A stretch of 64,000 bases of DNA from Methylobacterium sp. E-005. Its GTDB lineage: Bacteria; Pseudomonadota; Alphaproteobacteria; Rhizobiales; Beijerinckiaceae. The notes beneath the pieces were generated by a model, which had not been told where the DNA came from, did no database searches, and saw only the letters and a list, made by a program, of their open reading frames with translations. Location of the stretch: assembly GCF_022829725.1 (NCBI RefSeq), contig NZ_JAKSYG010000256.1, positions 394,686 to 458,685 of the forward strand, given 5' to 3'. A program made the position numbers and the translations under genes. Of the stretch, positions 17,887-27,164 are shown piece by piece; the stretch's first letter is position 1, and every line of letters begins with the position of its first letter.

Positions 17887-18729
17887 TCAGCCGCGTCGGC
17901 TGATCGTCGCCTCGATCCGGCCGTACGGCTCGTCGGTAGGCTGGAAGACCACACCTGCGTGGTCGAGGCCGAACGACGTGAGATCGATCGGCAGATAATG
18001 TTTGTTCGGCATTACGAAGGTGATCTCGGCCAGCTCCGGAAACTCTGCGAGCGCGGCCTCGCCCATCCGGTACATGCTGTCCTGGATGCCCCGGCTGTAC
18101 GTCGTCCCAAAGATCTTGAGCAGGCAGGCGAGGATGCGGGCGTTCACGAGGCTGTAATCGTCCGGCGTCGACGACCACGACCACGTGGCATCCATGCTGG
18201 TGGCGGCGATCCGGTCGGACGTGTCGGGCAGGGTGCGGTACCGGTCATCGACGAAATCGCTCCAGCCCGATTGAGTCGTCTTCATGAATGTGAAGCCCCG
18301 CAGGCCCGAATGCAGCGTCGAAACGGTGCGGTCGGCGGCCAGACCGACATAACCGAAACCGTTGCCGTCCCGGGTGAAGGTGTAGCCGTGCGGAACACCG
18401 TCGACAGCGTGGCGCAGCCACCGCGTTTCTTCAGCCTCGATCGCGACCGCAGCGATCTGCGGGTAAGTCTCGAGGAGAACCGCCGCCAGCGCGGTCACGA
18501 ACCCTTCGGCTTCGGCGATGGGATGCCTGGCTGCGGTCACTTGGACGATGTTCTTCACGCTGTCGGTGGCGATGCAGGCCCGGTTGTCGCCGTCAGTCCA
18601 AGCGGCGTCGAACGCCCCGGTCAGCATCACCGACACCGTCAGCTCGCGCGGGACGTGGTGATCGCCATCGCGCGCGAGGCGCAGGACGCGGACACGTTCC
18701 TTTCCGTAACGCGCGGCGGTCAGCGGCAT
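17887..18729 (-). CDS. urate oxidase (cofactor-free uricase)
   Basis: A 280-residue uricase that oxidises urate to 5-hydroxyisourate. Both tunnel-fold repeats are complete. The catalytic residues expected from Aspergillus and Bacillus uricases are visible: Lys10 (RYGKERVRV), Thr55 (ATDSVKN) and His244 (PNKHYLPIDL). GLRGFTFMKTTQSGWSDF and the terminal GRIEATISRR are also diagnostic. The ATG at 18729 is the family start; the frame continues upstream for over 250 codons but that part is not protein-like. It diverges from the molybdenum hydroxylase operon, making a purine module. No HIU hydrolase or OHCU decarboxylase gene is nearby. Confidence 0.95.
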   Translation of the reverse strand: MPLTAARYGKERVRVLRLARDGDHHVPRELTVSVMLTGAFDAAWTDGDNRACIATDSVKNIVQVTAARHPIAEAEGFVTALAAVLLETYPQIAAVAIEAEETRWLRHAVDGVPHGYTFTRDGNGFGYVGLAADRTVSTLHSGLRGFTFMKTTQSGWSDFVDDRYRTLPDTSDRIAATSMDATWSWSSTPDDYSLVNARILACLLKIFGTTYSRGIQDSMYRMGEAALAEFPELAEITFVMPNKHYLPIDLTSFGLDHAGVVFQPTDEPYGRIEATISRRG

Positions 18730-18883
18730 GGCGATCTCCGGTCGAGCTGGGACGGGCACCGAGCTTAGGGTGGGAACCGGCCCAGGGCCAAGCCCGGCAC
18801 GCGCCAACCCGACTTGACCGCGACCGCGGACCGGCACGCATAGTGCGTGGTTGGAGCTTCCGCTGACAGAGCCGGGATTCGGC

Positions 18884-19714
18884 ATGGATCTCAACACCAT
18901 CGAGACCGTTCTCCGGCCCCGGAGCCGGTGCCAGTTGCCCGCTTGGCGGGAAGGGGATGCCTGCCTTGCGGGTGGGACGTGGCTCTTCTCCGAACCGCAG
19001 CCGCGGACCCGCCGCCTTGTCGACCTCGCGAGTCTCGGTTGGCCGCCCCATACGATCGGACCCGAGGGCTTGACCCTCGCGGCGACCTGCACGCTGGCGC
19101 AACTCGATCGGCTCGAACGACCGCCCACGTGGAGCGCGGCGTCCCTGATCGGCGAATGCTGTCGGGCGCTCCTCGGGTCGTTCAAGATCTGGAACACGGC
19201 GACCGTCGGCGGCAATCTGTGCCTCGCGCTTCCGGCCGGGCCGATGATCGCGCTGGCCGTGGCGCTGGACGCGCGATGCACGATCTGGTCCGCGGACGGG
19301 ACCGAGCGGGACCTGCCCGCAGCGGATTTCGTCCTCGGGCCCCAGCACAATGCCCTGCACCCGGGCGAGATTTTGCGCAGCCTCCGATTCCCATTGGCGG
19401 CCCTGACCCGGCGAACGGCTTTCCGGCGCATCAGCCTGAGCCCGGCGGGCCGGTCCGGGGCGCTCCTGATCGGTACGCGCGACGTGGACGGCGCCGTCGC
19501 CCTCACGGTGACGGCCGCGGTCCGCAAACCGGTCCGCCTCACCTTCGACGCCCTGCCCGATGACGCGACCCTGGCCGATCGCCTCGGCGCCGCGATCCCC
19601 GATGCGCTTTACCATGACGACGTTCATGGCCGGCCCGACTGGCGCCGTCACGTCACCGGTCTCCTCGCCCGGGAGATCCGCGACACCTTGAGGGAGGCTG
19701 GCCGATGCACCTGA
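18884..19714 (+). CDS. FAD-binding subunit of a molybdenum hydroxylase (YgfM-like)
   Basis: A 276-residue CoxM/XdhB-type FAD subunit that passes electrons from the FeS clusters to the acceptor. The FAD pyrophosphate loop is seen as CLAGGTWLFSEPQ, and the second FAD motif as NTATVGGNLCLALPAGP. The ATG at 18884 is preferred over an upstream TTG. Its stop overlaps the FeS/Mo gene by 10 bp. The order FAD subunit, FeS-Mo protein, AzgA-type permease is that of E. coli ygfM-xdhD-ghxQ, supporting a purine hydroxylase. The exact substrate is inferred. Confidence 0.87.
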   Translation: MDLNTIETVLRPRSRCQLPAWREGDACLAGGTWLFSEPQPRTRRLVDLASLGWPPHTIGPEGLTLAATCTLAQLDRLERPPTWSAASLIGECCRALLGSFKIWNTATVGGNLCLALPAGPMIALAVALDARCTIWSADGTERDLPAADFVLGPQHNALHPGEILRSLRFPLAALTRRTAFRRISLSPAGRSGALLIGTRDVDGAVALTVTAAVRKPVRLTFDALPDDATLADRLGAAIPDALYHDDVHGRPDWRRHVTGLLAREIRDTLREAGRCT

Positions 19715-22449
19715 TGATCAACGGCGCCCCGCATGACGCCGAGCCGCGGCCGGGCCAGTGCCTGCGTACCGTCCTGCGCGAGGCCGGCTGGTTCGGCGTC
19801 AAGAAGGGTTGTGATGCGGGCGATTGCGGCGCCTGCACGGTCCATCTCGACGGCGAGCCAGTCCATAGCTGCCTGATCCCGTCCTTCCGCGCCGAAGGCC
19901 GGACTGTGACGACCATCGAAGGGCTCGCAGGTCCCTGCCGGTCGAATGATCATGCGCCCGGCACGATCCATCCGATGCAGGACGCCTTCCTCGCCGCGCA
20001 GGGTTTCCAGTGCGGCTTCTGCACGCCGGGCATGATCATGACGGCGGCGGCCCTGGATCAGGCCAAGCGGCGGGATCTGGGCACCGCCCTCAAGGGCAAT
20101 CTCTGCCGGTGCACCGGATACCGGGCCATCCGCGATGCCATCGCCGGGATCGGCCACGTGACGGGCGGCCGCGAAGGCGGCGATCCGGTGGGGCGGAACT
20201 TGGCCGCACCGGCCGCGTCCCTCGTCGTCTCGGGGCAGGCCCGGTTCACCCTCGATCTCCCACCCGGCGACGCGCTGCACATGAAGGTTCTGCGCTCGCC
20301 GCACGCCAATGCCCGCGTCCTGTCGATCGACGCGACGGCTGCGCGCGCGATTCCCGGCATTGTCGCCATCCTCTCCCATGCGGACGCGCCACCGAGGCGC
20401 TTTTCCACCGGCCGCCACCAAGATCCCCGAGACGACGCCGCTGACACGCGCGTCCTCGATCCGGTTCTGCGCTTCGTCGGCCAGCGGGTGGCCGCCGTGA
20501 TCGCCGAGACCGAGGCGGCCGCCGAGGCCGGCTGCCGGGCGCTGGTCGTCACCTATGAAGTCCGACCAGCGCTGCTCGACCCGAACCGCGCCCTTGAAGC
20601 AGGCGCCCCGCGGGTCCACGATCCCCGCGACAATCCCGACGCCGACGCGCCGCCGCTCGGACACCACCCGAACCTCGCCGCAGAGGTCCGCGGGGAGGTC
20701 GGCGACGTCGCGGCGGGGCTCCACTCGGCCGATCTCGTCTACGCCGAGACCTTCCTGTCGCAGCGCGTCCAGCATGCGGCGATGGAAACCCATGGCTGCC
20801 TCGGCTGGCGGGACTCCGAAGGCCGCCTCACGCTTCGCACCAGCAGCCAAGTGCCGTTCCTGACGCGCGATGCCCTCTGCGACCTGTTCGGCTTGGAGCG
20901 GGACGCCGTGCGCGTCGTCTGCGCGCGGGTCGGCGGCGGGTTCGGCGGCAAGCAGGAGATGCTGACGGAGGATCTCGTCGCCCTGGCGGTGCTGCGCACC
21001 GGCCGCCCGGTGCGCTGGGAGCTGACCCGGGAGGAACAATTCGCCGCGACGACGACCCGCCATCCGATGCGGGTCGCCGTCACGATCGGCGCATGCCGGG
21101 ACGGGACGCTCACGGCGATCGACCTCGATGTGCTCTCGGACACGGGCGCCTACGGCAATCATGCGGGCGGGGTGATCCACCACGGCTGCAATGAGGTTCT
21201 GGCCGCCTATGCCTGCCCGAACAAGCGGGTCGCGGGCCGTGCGGTCCATACCCACACCGTGCCGTCCGGCGCCTTCCGGGGCTACGGTCTCAGCCAGACG
21301 ATCTTCGCCGTCGAATCGGCGCTCGACGAGGTCGCCCGGCGCCTCGACCTGGATCCGTTCGACCTACGCCGCCGCAACGCCGTGAGGCCGGGCGACGCCA
21401 TGGTGTCGAACAGCCTGGAGCCGCACGACGTCGTGTTCGGCAGCTACGGGCTCGACCAGTGCCTGGATCTGGTCGAGGCGGCGCTGCACGCCGATCCCGG
21501 ACCCGAGTCTGAGCCCGGCTGGCGGGTCGGCACTGGCATGGCGATGGCGATGATCGATACGATCCCGCCGCGCGGCCACTTCGCCGACGCTCGGGTAAGC
21601 CTTGACGCGGATGGCACCTACAGCGTCCGCGTGGGCACCGCGGAATTCGGCAACGGCACCAGCACGGTGCATCGCCAGATCGCGTCCTCGGCGTTGCGGG
21701 CCGATCCCGGGCGGGTGCGGATCGTCGGGGCCGACACCGACGCGGTCGGTCACGACACCGGCGCCTATGGCAGCACCGGGACTGTGGTCGGCGGGCTTGC
21801 GGTGCTGCGGGCCGCCGAAGCGCTCGCGCACCGGATCCGCGCGCGGGCGGGCGAGCTGGCCGGCTCGGCGGCCGAAGCCTGCCGGATCACCGCCGATACA
21901 GTCGAAACGCCGGGCGGATCATTCATGCTCGAGGCTCTCGGGCCCCTCGAAGCCGAGGGACGCGCCGATGGAAGCCCGCGCTCGGTGTCGTTCAACGTCC
22001 AGGCGTTCCGGGTGGCGGTCCGCCCCGAGACCGGCGAGGTACGCATCCTCCGCAGCGTCCATGCCGCCGATGCCGGGCGGGTCATCAATCCGATGCAGTG
22101 CCGCGGCCAGGTGGAGGGCGGCGTCGCGCAGGCGATCGGCGCCGCGCTCTATGAGGATTTCCGCATCGACGATGAGGGGCGGGTCGTCACGCAGACCTTC
22201 CGCGACTACCACATCCCCACCTGCGCCGACGTGCCGGACACGCAGGTCCTGTTCGCCGAGACCGAGGATAGCGTCGGGCCGCTCGGCGCGAAGTCGATGA
22301 GTGAATCACCCTACAATCCGGTCGCGGCGGCGCTTGGCAATGCGATCCGCGATGCGACCGGGGTCCGGCTCACGGCGACGCCGTTCGCGCCCGACCGGAT
22401 CTATCGGGCTGTCGCGGCGTGCCTGAGCGAGGATGCGGCAAGGACATGA
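19705..22449 (+). CDS. fused 2Fe-2S/molybdopterin hydroxylase (XdhD-like, probable hypoxanthine/xanthine oxidising)
   Basis: A 914-residue enzyme with both [2Fe-2S] domains and the molybdopterin domain in one chain. Plant-type cluster cysteines are Cys36, Cys41, Cys44 and Cys56; the second cluster uses Cys103, Cys106, Cys134 and Cys136. The Mo domain follows from about residue 165, with GGGFGGKQEM and GAFRGYG. Near the C-terminus is GPLGAKSMSES, where the active-site Glu is expected and which resembles the GPFGAKSISE stretch of E. coli XdhD. E. coli XdhD is of similar length (~956). FAD is supplied by the preceding subunit. Uricase next door suggests urate as product. Confidence 0.9.
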   Translation: MHLMINGAPHDAEPRPGQCLRTVLREAGWFGVKKGCDAGDCGACTVHLDGEPVHSCLIPSFRAEGRTVTTIEGLAGPCRSNDHAPGTIHPMQDAFLAAQGFQCGFCTPGMIMTAAALDQAKRRDLGTALKGNLCRCTGYRAIRDAIAGIGHVTGGREGGDPVGRNLAAPAASLVVSGQARFTLDLPPGDALHMKVLRSPHANARVLSIDATAARAIPGIVAILSHADAPPRRFSTGRHQDPRDDAADTRVLDPVLRFVGQRVAAVIAETEAAAEAGCRALVVTYEVRPALLDPNRALEAGAPRVHDPRDNPDADAPPLGHHPNLAAEVRGEVGDVAAGLHSADLVYAETFLSQRVQHAAMETHGCLGWRDSEGRLTLRTSSQVPFLTRDALCDLFGLERDAVRVVCARVGGGFGGKQEMLTEDLVALAVLRTGRPVRWELTREEQFAATTTRHPMRVAVTIGACRDGTLTAIDLDVLSDTGAYGNHAGGVIHHGCNEVLAAYACPNKRVAGRAVHTHTVPSGAFRGYGLSQTIFAVESALDEVARRLDLDPFDLRRRNAVRPGDAMVSNSLEPHDVVFGSYGLDQCLDLVEAALHADPGPESEPGWRVGTGMAMAMIDTIPPRGHFADARVSLDADGTYSVRVGTAEFGNGTSTVHRQIASSALRADPGRVRIVGADTDAVGHDTGAYGSTGTVVGGLAVLRAAEALAHRIRARAGELAGSAAEACRITADTVETPGGSFMLEALGPLEAEGRADGSPRSVSFNVQAFRVAVRPETGEVRILRSVHAADAGRVINPMQCRGQVEGGVAQAIGAALYEDFRIDDEGRVVTQTFRDYHIPTCADVPDTQVLFAETEDSVGPLGAKSMSESPYNPVAAALGNAIRDATGVRLTATPFAPDRIYRAVAACLSEDAART

Positions 22450-23786
22450 AGCGGGACGCGGTCTCGCCCGCGCCAAACCCCGGCGGACTCCTCGAACGCA
22501 CGTTCCGGCTCGCCGAGCACGGGACCAACGTCCGCACCGAGTTGCTGGCTGGCCTGACCACCTTCCTGACGATGGCCTACATCGTCTTCGTCAACCCTAG
22601 TATCCTGGCGGATGCCGGCATGCCCCGAGGCGCCGTGTTCGTGGCGACGTGCCTCGTGGCGGCGCTTGGGTCGGCCATCATGGGGCTCTACGCCAATTAT
22701 CCGATCGCCCTCGCGCCCGGGATGGGGCTCAACGCCTATTTCACCTACGTGGTGGTGCAGGGTCTCGGCTTCTCCTGGCCGGCCGCCCTCGGGGCGGTGT
22801 TCATCTCCGGCCTGTGCTTCCTGTTCGTCACGCTGACAGGGCTGCGGGCGGTCATCGTCGACGGAATTCCGCGCACCCTGCGGATCGCCATCACGGTGGG
22901 GATCGGGCTGTTCCTGGCGATCATCGCCCTGAAGAACGCCGGTGTCGTCGCGGCGAGCCCGGCCACCTTCGTCACCCTCGGCGACCTGCACAAGCCTGAG
23001 GTTGTGCTGGCGGTGATCGGCTTCCTGATGGTTGCGGTCCTGTCGGCCCGGAGGGTGCGGGCGGCACTGCTCTTCAGCATCCTCGCGGTCACGGTGATGA
23101 GCTTCGCTTTCGCGGGCAACACCTTTCACGGCCTCGTCTCTGCGCCGCCCTCGATCGCTCCGACGCTGTTCGCCCTCGATATCCCGGGCGCCCTGTCGGG
23201 CGGTCTGCTGAACGTGATCCTGGTCCAGTTCCTGGTCGAGCTGTTCGACGCCACCGGCACGCTGATGGGCGTCGCCAACCGCGCCGGTCTGCTGACGGAG
23301 GGCCGGATGCGCCGCCTCGACCGGGCGCTGATGGCCGATTCCGTTTCGGTCTTCGCGGGCTCGCTGCTCGGAACGTCGAGCACCACCGCGTATCTCGAAA
23401 GTGCCTCCGGGGTGGAGGCGGGCGGGCGGACCGGCCTCACCGCCGTGACGGTGGGCGCCTTGTTCCTGGCTTGCCTGTTCTTCGCCCCGCTGGCCGCCGC
23501 GGTACCGGCCTACGCCACAGCACCGGCCTTATTCTACGTCGCCTGTCTGATGCTGCGCGACCTCGCAGATCTCGACTGGGACGACCGCACCGAGGTGATC
23601 CCGGCCTGCGTGACGGCGCTGCTCATGCCGTACACCTACTCGATCGCCACCGGAATCTCGTGCGGCTTCATCACCTACGCGGCGCTCAAGCTGCTCGCTG
23701 GCCGTGCGCGGGATGTGAAGCCGGTCGTGTGGGTGATCGCCGTGATCTTCCTGTTCAAATTCATCGTCTTGGGCGAAGCGCATTGA
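22446..23786 (+). CDS. NCS2-family purine permease (AzgA/GhxQ-like)
   Basis: A 446-residue membrane transporter with about 12-14 hydrophobic segments. Diagnostic AzgA-subfamily stretches are LLAGLTTFLTMAYIVFVNP, then ALAPGMGLNAYFTYVV, then DATGTLMGVANRAGLL, then GTSSTTAYLESASGVEAGGR. Characterised members import hypoxanthine, guanine or adenine by proton symport. The ATG at 22446 overlaps the preceding stop (ATGA), so it is coupled to the hydroxylase. It ends 12 bp from the convergent kdpD stop. Substrate is inferred from family and neighbours. Confidence 0.92.
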   Translation: MKRDAVSPAPNPGGLLERTFRLAEHGTNVRTELLAGLTTFLTMAYIVFVNPSILADAGMPRGAVFVATCLVAALGSAIMGLYANYPIALAPGMGLNAYFTYVVVQGLGFSWPAALGAVFISGLCFLFVTLTGLRAVIVDGIPRTLRIAITVGIGLFLAIIALKNAGVVAASPATFVTLGDLHKPEVVLAVIGFLMVAVLSARRVRAALLFSILAVTVMSFAFAGNTFHGLVSAPPSIAPTLFALDIPGALSGGLLNVILVQFLVELFDATGTLMGVANRAGLLTEGRMRRLDRALMADSVSVFAGSLLGTSSTTAYLESASGVEAGGRTGLTAVTVGALFLACLFFAPLAAAVPAYATAPALFYVACLMLRDLADLDWDDRTEVIPACVTALLMPYTYSIATGISCGFITYAALKLLAGRARDVKPVVWVIAVIFLFKFIVLGEAH

Positions 23787-23798
23787 CGGCAGCGACGA

Positions 23799-26516
23799 TC
23801 AGGCGGCGATGTCCCGCGGCGCAACGGGTGCCCCGACCGGCAGCGTGATGGTGAAGCAGGCCCCGCTGCGATCGCGTCGGTTCGCAGCGGTGACCGTCCC
23901 ACCCATCGCCTCGACGAACCCCCGGGCGATGGCGAGCCCCAGACCGGTCCCGGCGCGAACCCGGTCGCCCTTGCGAGCGCGGTAGAACTTATCGAACACC
24001 CGCTCGGTGTCGGCGTCCGGCAGGCCGTCGCCCTCATCGAGCACGGTGAGGCGCACTTCGTCGCCCGCACGCTGCGTCCGGACCGTCACGGTGGAACCCT
24101 CCGGGGCGTATTTCGCAGCGTTGTCGAGGAGATTGACCAGAACCTGTTCGAACAGCACCGGATCGAGGGCCAGCGTCGGCAGGTCGGGGGCCTCCTCCAC
24201 TGCGACGCGGTGACCGGCCAACACCTTCTGGGTTCGCCGAAGGGCGGTATCGACAGTCTCTCCGACATCCTGGGGTGAAATATTCGGCGCCACCGCGCCG
24301 GCCTCCAGGCGGGTCATGTCGAGCAGGTTGGCGATGAAGCGGTTCAGCCGCTCCGCCTCCTCGATGATGGTGCCGAGCAACTCCGCCTTCGCCTCCAGCG
24401 GCAGGGCCTGTTCGAGGTCGCGCAGAGTGCTGGCTGCCCCCAGCACAGAAGCGAGCGGCGTGCGCAGGTCGTGGCTGATCGAGGTGAGGAGTGCCTGCCG
24501 CAGTCGGTCCGTCTCGGCCGCGCGCTCGGCCCGGTCGAGATCCTCCACGAGGCGTACCCGCTCGATGGCGAGCGCGCCCATATCGGCCAGGGCGTCGAGG
24601 AGGCGGCGGCCCTCCGGCGTCAGGATCGGCCCGGACCCGTCCGCGTCGAGGCCGATCACGCCGATCGTGCCGCGCCCCGTGCGCATCGGCAGGAACAGGC
24701 GCTTGGCGCCCGGCAGCGTGTCAGCGCCACGGCCGGCCGGGCGGTCGTTGTCGAACGCCCACTGCGCCGCCGCCAAATCGGCCGCATCCAGCCTGTCCTC
24801 GGGTGGGTAGCCGGCCTGGACGGTAACGGCCTTGCCCGCCGGCAGGAGCAGGACGACGCGAACCTTGAGCATCGCCGCCACCTGGGCGCAGGTGGCCCAC
24901 AGCACATCGTCGAGCGTCCCGCAGGCTGCCAGTTTCCGCGAGAATCCGAACAGCCGCTCCGTCGCCCGCGCCCGACTCTGGCTGACCACCGCGACCCGCC
25001 GGGCGCGGGCCGCCAGATTCGAGACCAGCACGGCCACCACGGTGAAGAGCAGGAAGGCCGCGACGTTGGTCGGATCGGCGATGGTCAGGGTGTAGACCGG
25101 CGGCAGGAAGAAGAAGTTGTAGGCGAGTGAGGCCGCCACGACTGCGGCGAGCGCCGGTCCGAGCCCTGAGCGCACCGCCACCGCCACGACCGCGGTGAGC
25201 AGGAACAGGTCGGCATTCTCCACGCCCGCGTAGGGCTGGGCGAGAATCGCTGAGCCGAGTCCCGCCGCGATCACCGCCATGGCAACGCCGTAGGGGCGGA
25301 TGTCGAGGCCGGAGCGCGGGGCGGCCACCGTGATGGGGCGGCGGGGCTGACGCTCGTCCGGAACGGCCTCGCCGCGGACGACGTGCACGCTGATATTCCC
25401 GCTGCGGCGGATGAGATCGTGCACCACGGAGCCGTTGACGCGTTCGAACAGCCACGACCGCGTCGCCTTGCCCACCACGATGTGGTTCACGTTGGCCGAG
25501 CGGGCGTAGTCGAGCACGTCGTCGGCGATGCGCCGGCCCCCCGGCAGCGTGACGGCGTCGCCGCCGAGCCTGTCGGCCAATCGCAGACATTCGGCGATCC
25601 GGTCGCGCTCGACCTCCCGCAGGGAGGCTGCGCGGGCGCCCTCGATCACGAGCGCCGTCCAGGGCGCATGCAGGCGGTCGGCGAGTCGCTTGGCGTAGCG
25701 CACGAGGCCCGACGCGCTCGGATCCTCGTTCACGCAGACCAGCACGCGCTCGCCCGCCGCCCAGGGGCCCGCGATGGCGTTGGCCCGCATGTGGCCGAGG
25801 AGTTCGTCGTCGACCCGGTCGGCCGTGCGCCGGAGCGCCAACTCCCGGAGGGCCGTCAGGTTACCCCGGGAGAAGTAGTGCCTCAGGGCGCGCTCGGCAT
25901 TGGTCGGAACGTAGACCTTGCCGTCCTTCAGACGCTGGATCAGGTCGTCGGGGTTGAGGTCGACGACCTCGATATCGTCAGCCCGGTCGAGAACGCCGTC
26001 CGGCACCGTCTCGCGGACGCGAATCCGGGTGATCGAAGCCACCACGTCGTTCAGGCTCTCGACGTGCTGAATGTTGAGCGTGGTGAGGACGTCGATGCCC
26101 GCGTCGAGCAGTTCCTCCACGTCCTGGTAGCGCTTCGGGTGACGCGAGAACGGAGCGTTAGTGTGGGCGAGTTCGTCGACGAGCGCCAGGGCGGGCCGGC
26201 GGGCGAGCAGCGCGTCGAGATCCATCTCCTGCAGGACGGTGCCGTGATACGGGACGTCCCGGCGGGGGATCGTCTCGAATCCGCCGAGCAGGGCCTCGGT
26301 CTCGGCGCGGCCATGGGTCTCGACCACGCCCACCACCACGTCGGCCCCGGCCTTGAGACGGGCGCGCCCGATGGTGAGCATCTCGTAGGTCTTTCCGACA
26401 CCGGGCGCCGCCCCGAGGAAGACCTTGAGCTGGCCGCGTGTCCGCTCCTCCCGGCGCGCCGCTTCGAGGAGCGCGTCGGGCGTGGGGCGGTTCGGATCGC
26501 GGCCGGGTTCGGGCAT
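23799..26516 (-). CDS. kdpD: osmosensitive K+ channel histidine kinase KdpD
   Basis: A 905-residue sensor kinase. The N-terminal KdpD domain has a Walker A (FLGAAPGVGKT, about 34-44) and ends near residue 215. A UspA-like domain follows (about 245-370), then four membrane helices (about 400-500), a GAF domain, and the kinase core. Phospho-acceptor His682 is in SHDLRTPL, with the N-box LVNLLDNAAKYAP and G-box GTGLGLAIARGF. The length matches E. coli KdpD (~894). It starts 20 bp after kdpC. The partner gene kdpE is not downstream: a convergent permease ends 12 bp away. Confidence 0.96.
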   Translation of the reverse strand: MPEPGRDPNRPTPDALLEAARREERTRGQLKVFLGAAPGVGKTYEMLTIGRARLKAGADVVVGVVETHGRAETEALLGGFETIPRRDVPYHGTVLQEMDLDALLARRPALALVDELAHTNAPFSRHPKRYQDVEELLDAGIDVLTTLNIQHVESLNDVVASITRIRVRETVPDGVLDRADDIEVVDLNPDDLIQRLKDGKVYVPTNAERALRHYFSRGNLTALRELALRRTADRVDDELLGHMRANAIAGPWAAGERVLVCVNEDPSASGLVRYAKRLADRLHAPWTALVIEGARAASLREVERDRIAECLRLADRLGGDAVTLPGGRRIADDVLDYARSANVNHIVVGKATRSWLFERVNGSVVHDLIRRSGNISVHVVRGEAVPDERQPRRPITVAAPRSGLDIRPYGVAMAVIAAGLGSAILAQPYAGVENADLFLLTAVVAVAVRSGLGPALAAVVAASLAYNFFFLPPVYTLTIADPTNVAAFLLFTVVAVLVSNLAARARRVAVVSQSRARATERLFGFSRKLAACGTLDDVLWATCAQVAAMLKVRVVLLLPAGKAVTVQAGYPPEDRLDAADLAAAQWAFDNDRPAGRGADTLPGAKRLFLPMRTGRGTIGVIGLDADGSGPILTPEGRRLLDALADMGALAIERVRLVEDLDRAERAAETDRLRQALLTSISHDLRTPLASVLGAASTLRDLEQALPLEAKAELLGTIIEEAERLNRFIANLLDMTRLEAGAVAPNISPQDVGETVDTALRRTQKVLAGHRVAVEEAPDLPTLALDPVLFEQVLVNLLDNAAKYAPEGSTVTVRTQRAGDEVRLTVLDEGDGLPDADTERVFDKFYRARKGDRVRAGTGLGLAIARGFVEAMGGTVTAANRRDRSGACFTITLPVGAPVAPRDIAA

Positions 26517-26536
26517 CGGTTTCTACATAGCGTCGC

Positions 26537-27142
26537 TCAGCGCTTGGGGAGACCGTCCAGAGCAAGGTTCAGCGCCAGGACGTTCACGCTTGGCTCGCCG
26601 AGAAGGCCGAGCGCGCGGCCCTCGGTGTGGGACGCCACGAGATCGCGCAGCTGAGCCTCGGCGATCTTGCGGTTCTTGGCGATGCGGGGGACCTGGAAGT
26701 CGGCGGCGGCGGGCGAGATGTCGGGATCGAGGCCCGATCCGCTGGTGGTGACGAGATCGACCGGCACCGGCGCTGCGGCGTTTTCGGCTTTCAGGGCGTC
26801 GACATCACCTTTCACCCGCTCGGCCAAAGCCGCGCTGGTCGGCCCCAAATTTGAGCCCGAGGAGTTCGCGGCGTTGTAGGGTGCCGGCACCGACTTGGAG
26901 GCGTCTGCAGGGTCGGGCGCGGTGGTCGCCGAGGGCCGGCCGTGAAAATAGCCGGCCCCCGTGAAGTTTTGCCCGATCAGGCTGGAGCCGACGATCGTAC
27001 CGTTGCGCTCGATCAGGCTGCCGGCGGCCTTTGCGGGGAAGATGACGCCGGCAAGGCTCGTCATCGCGAGGGGGTAGGCGAGACCGGTGATCACCGTCAG
27101 CGCGGTGAGCAGGACCAGGGCGGGGCGAAAGTGTGTGGGCAT
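26537..27142 (-). CDS. kdpC: potassium-transporting ATPase KdpC subunit
   Basis: A 201-residue KdpC with a single N-terminal membrane helix (RPALVLLTALTVITGLAYPL, about 6-25) and a periplasmic domain. Family motifs include GSLIERNGTIVGSSLIGQNF, then YFHGRPSAT, then SGSGLDPDISPAAADFQVPR, then LGLLGEPSVNVLALNLAL. The ATG at 27142 has a GGAGA ribosome site; an upstream frame extension lacks support. KdpC stabilises ATP binding by KdpB in the KdpFABC pump. It sits 22 bp after kdpB. Confidence 0.95.
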   Translation of the reverse strand: MPTHFRPALVLLTALTVITGLAYPLAMTSLAGVIFPAKAAGSLIERNGTIVGSSLIGQNFTGAGYFHGRPSATTAPDPADASKSVPAPYNAANSSGSNLGPTSAALAERVKGDVDALKAENAAAPVPVDLVTTSGSGLDPDISPAAADFQVPRIAKNRKIAEAQLRDLVASHTEGRALGLLGEPSVNVLALNLALDGLPKR

Positions 27143-27164
27143 GGAAGGTCTCCGAGGGACCGGT

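Noticed and set aside
18730..19542. N-terminal extension of the uricase frame
   Set aside because: The frame is open but lies antisense to the FAD-subunit gene and is Arg/Pro-rich; uricase family members begin at the ATG at 18729.
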